A program made the position numbers and the translations under genes. Positions 5,264 to 5,495 of a stretch of DNA of 5,495 nt are shown piece after piece. Numbering within the stretch: position 1 is the stretch's first letter; each line of letters starts with the position of its first letter. This DNA is from Desulfobacteraceae bacterium (lineage in GTDB: Bacteria; Desulfobacterota; Desulfobacteria; Desulfobacterales; UBA11574). The stretch spans positions 1 through 5,495 of the forward strand of contig JAOUGB010000188.1 of the NCBI GenBank assembly GCA_029857875.1, written 5' to 3'. Below the pieces are notes generated by a model. It did no database searches. It saw only the letters and a list, made by a program, of their open reading frames with translations, and had not been told where the DNA came from.

Positions 5264-5495
5264 AAAGCTTTAGAACTTATCGGTGTTATAACAATTGCCA
5301 ATTTTAGGTAAGAGCGCCTTAGCCCGGATATTTCATGAAAATTTCGGAAACTTGGCCGCTGATCTTAATTTTTTTTAATAGTAACATAAATCCAACCACT
5401 GCGATAGTTGCGTGAAATATTTCCTTGACTTTCTTTATACAAGTCTTACCGTTTTTAAAGACAACGTTGATTAAAAACGGTGTCAGTTTTAAACT
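5264..5495. other. Non-coding region upstream of the HAD gene
   Basis: No convincing gene is seen in the last 232 bp. It probably holds the HAD promoter; a minus-strand TATAAC (5285-5290) is one weak -10 candidate. A diverged inverted pair is present at 5326-5337 and 5411-5424 (ATATTTCATG against ATATTTCACG when read inward), and a perfect 11-bp hairpin at 5448-5481. The sequence is A+T-rich, including TTAATTTTTTTTAATA near 5375. Confidence 0.5.
5448..5481. repeat. Perfect 11-bp inverted repeat with 12-base loop
   Basis: ACCGTTTTTAA (5448-5458) is the exact reverse complement of TTAAAAACGGT (5471-5481). The loop holds the small palindrome CAACGTTG. There is no T-run after the stem in either direction, so a standard terminator is unlikely. 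It could be an operator or the edge of a further palindromic element cut by the window end. Confidence 0.55.

Noticed and set aside
1..5495. CRISPR array, tRNA, rRNA, or complete insertion sequence
   Set aside because: No regularly spaced direct repeats, tRNA-like clover-leaf or T-loop consensus, or transposase-like protein was found on either strand.

Overview
The window reads as chromosomal DNA from an anaerobic bacterium, most likely a Desulfobacterota (Desulfobacterales-type) sulfate reducer. This is inferred from an AhbB-type siroheme decarboxylase (heme made from siroheme), a B12-domain radical SAM protein, a small lipoprotein of a kind common in that group, and moderate G+C. No rRNA or marker protein confirms the taxon.

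Layout. The left edge holds the 3' end of a plus-strand DHH/DHHA1 phosphoesterase gene (to 374). Every other gene is on the minus strand. Reading leftward from the right edge these are: a HAD-superfamily hydrolase (4553-5227) with an Asn in place of the second motif-I Asp; a 78-residue lipoprotein (4070-4306); mtnA (2798-3907) followed after 31 bp by an ahbB-like siroheme decarboxylase gene (2284-2766), probably one operon; and a B12-domain radical SAM protein (615-1970), which converges on the DHH gene.

The most notable content is non-coding. Three imperfect palindromes of about 200 bp sit in the gaps: 433-631, 2035-2235 and 4333-4547. The first two are diverged copies of one A+T-rich element in opposite orientation, bracketing the radical SAM gene. 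Their outer arms differ between copies, but every difference is matched on the other arm, including a 1-bp length change, while four mismatches between the inner arms are the same in both copies. The third is G+C-rich and only loosely related in sequence, but it has the same plan: perfect outer arms of 28 bp, inner arms of about 24 bp, and a central hairpin. All three lie at the 3' ends of minus-strand genes, and one encodes the last codons and stop of the radical SAM protein. No transposase is present. They look like non-autonomous, MITE- or BIME-like elements that could also act as RNA 3'-end structures.

The genes do not form one obvious pathway. mtnA belongs to methylthioadenosine salvage and ahbB to heme synthesis. 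The roles of the radical SAM, HAD and lipoprotein genes are unknown.
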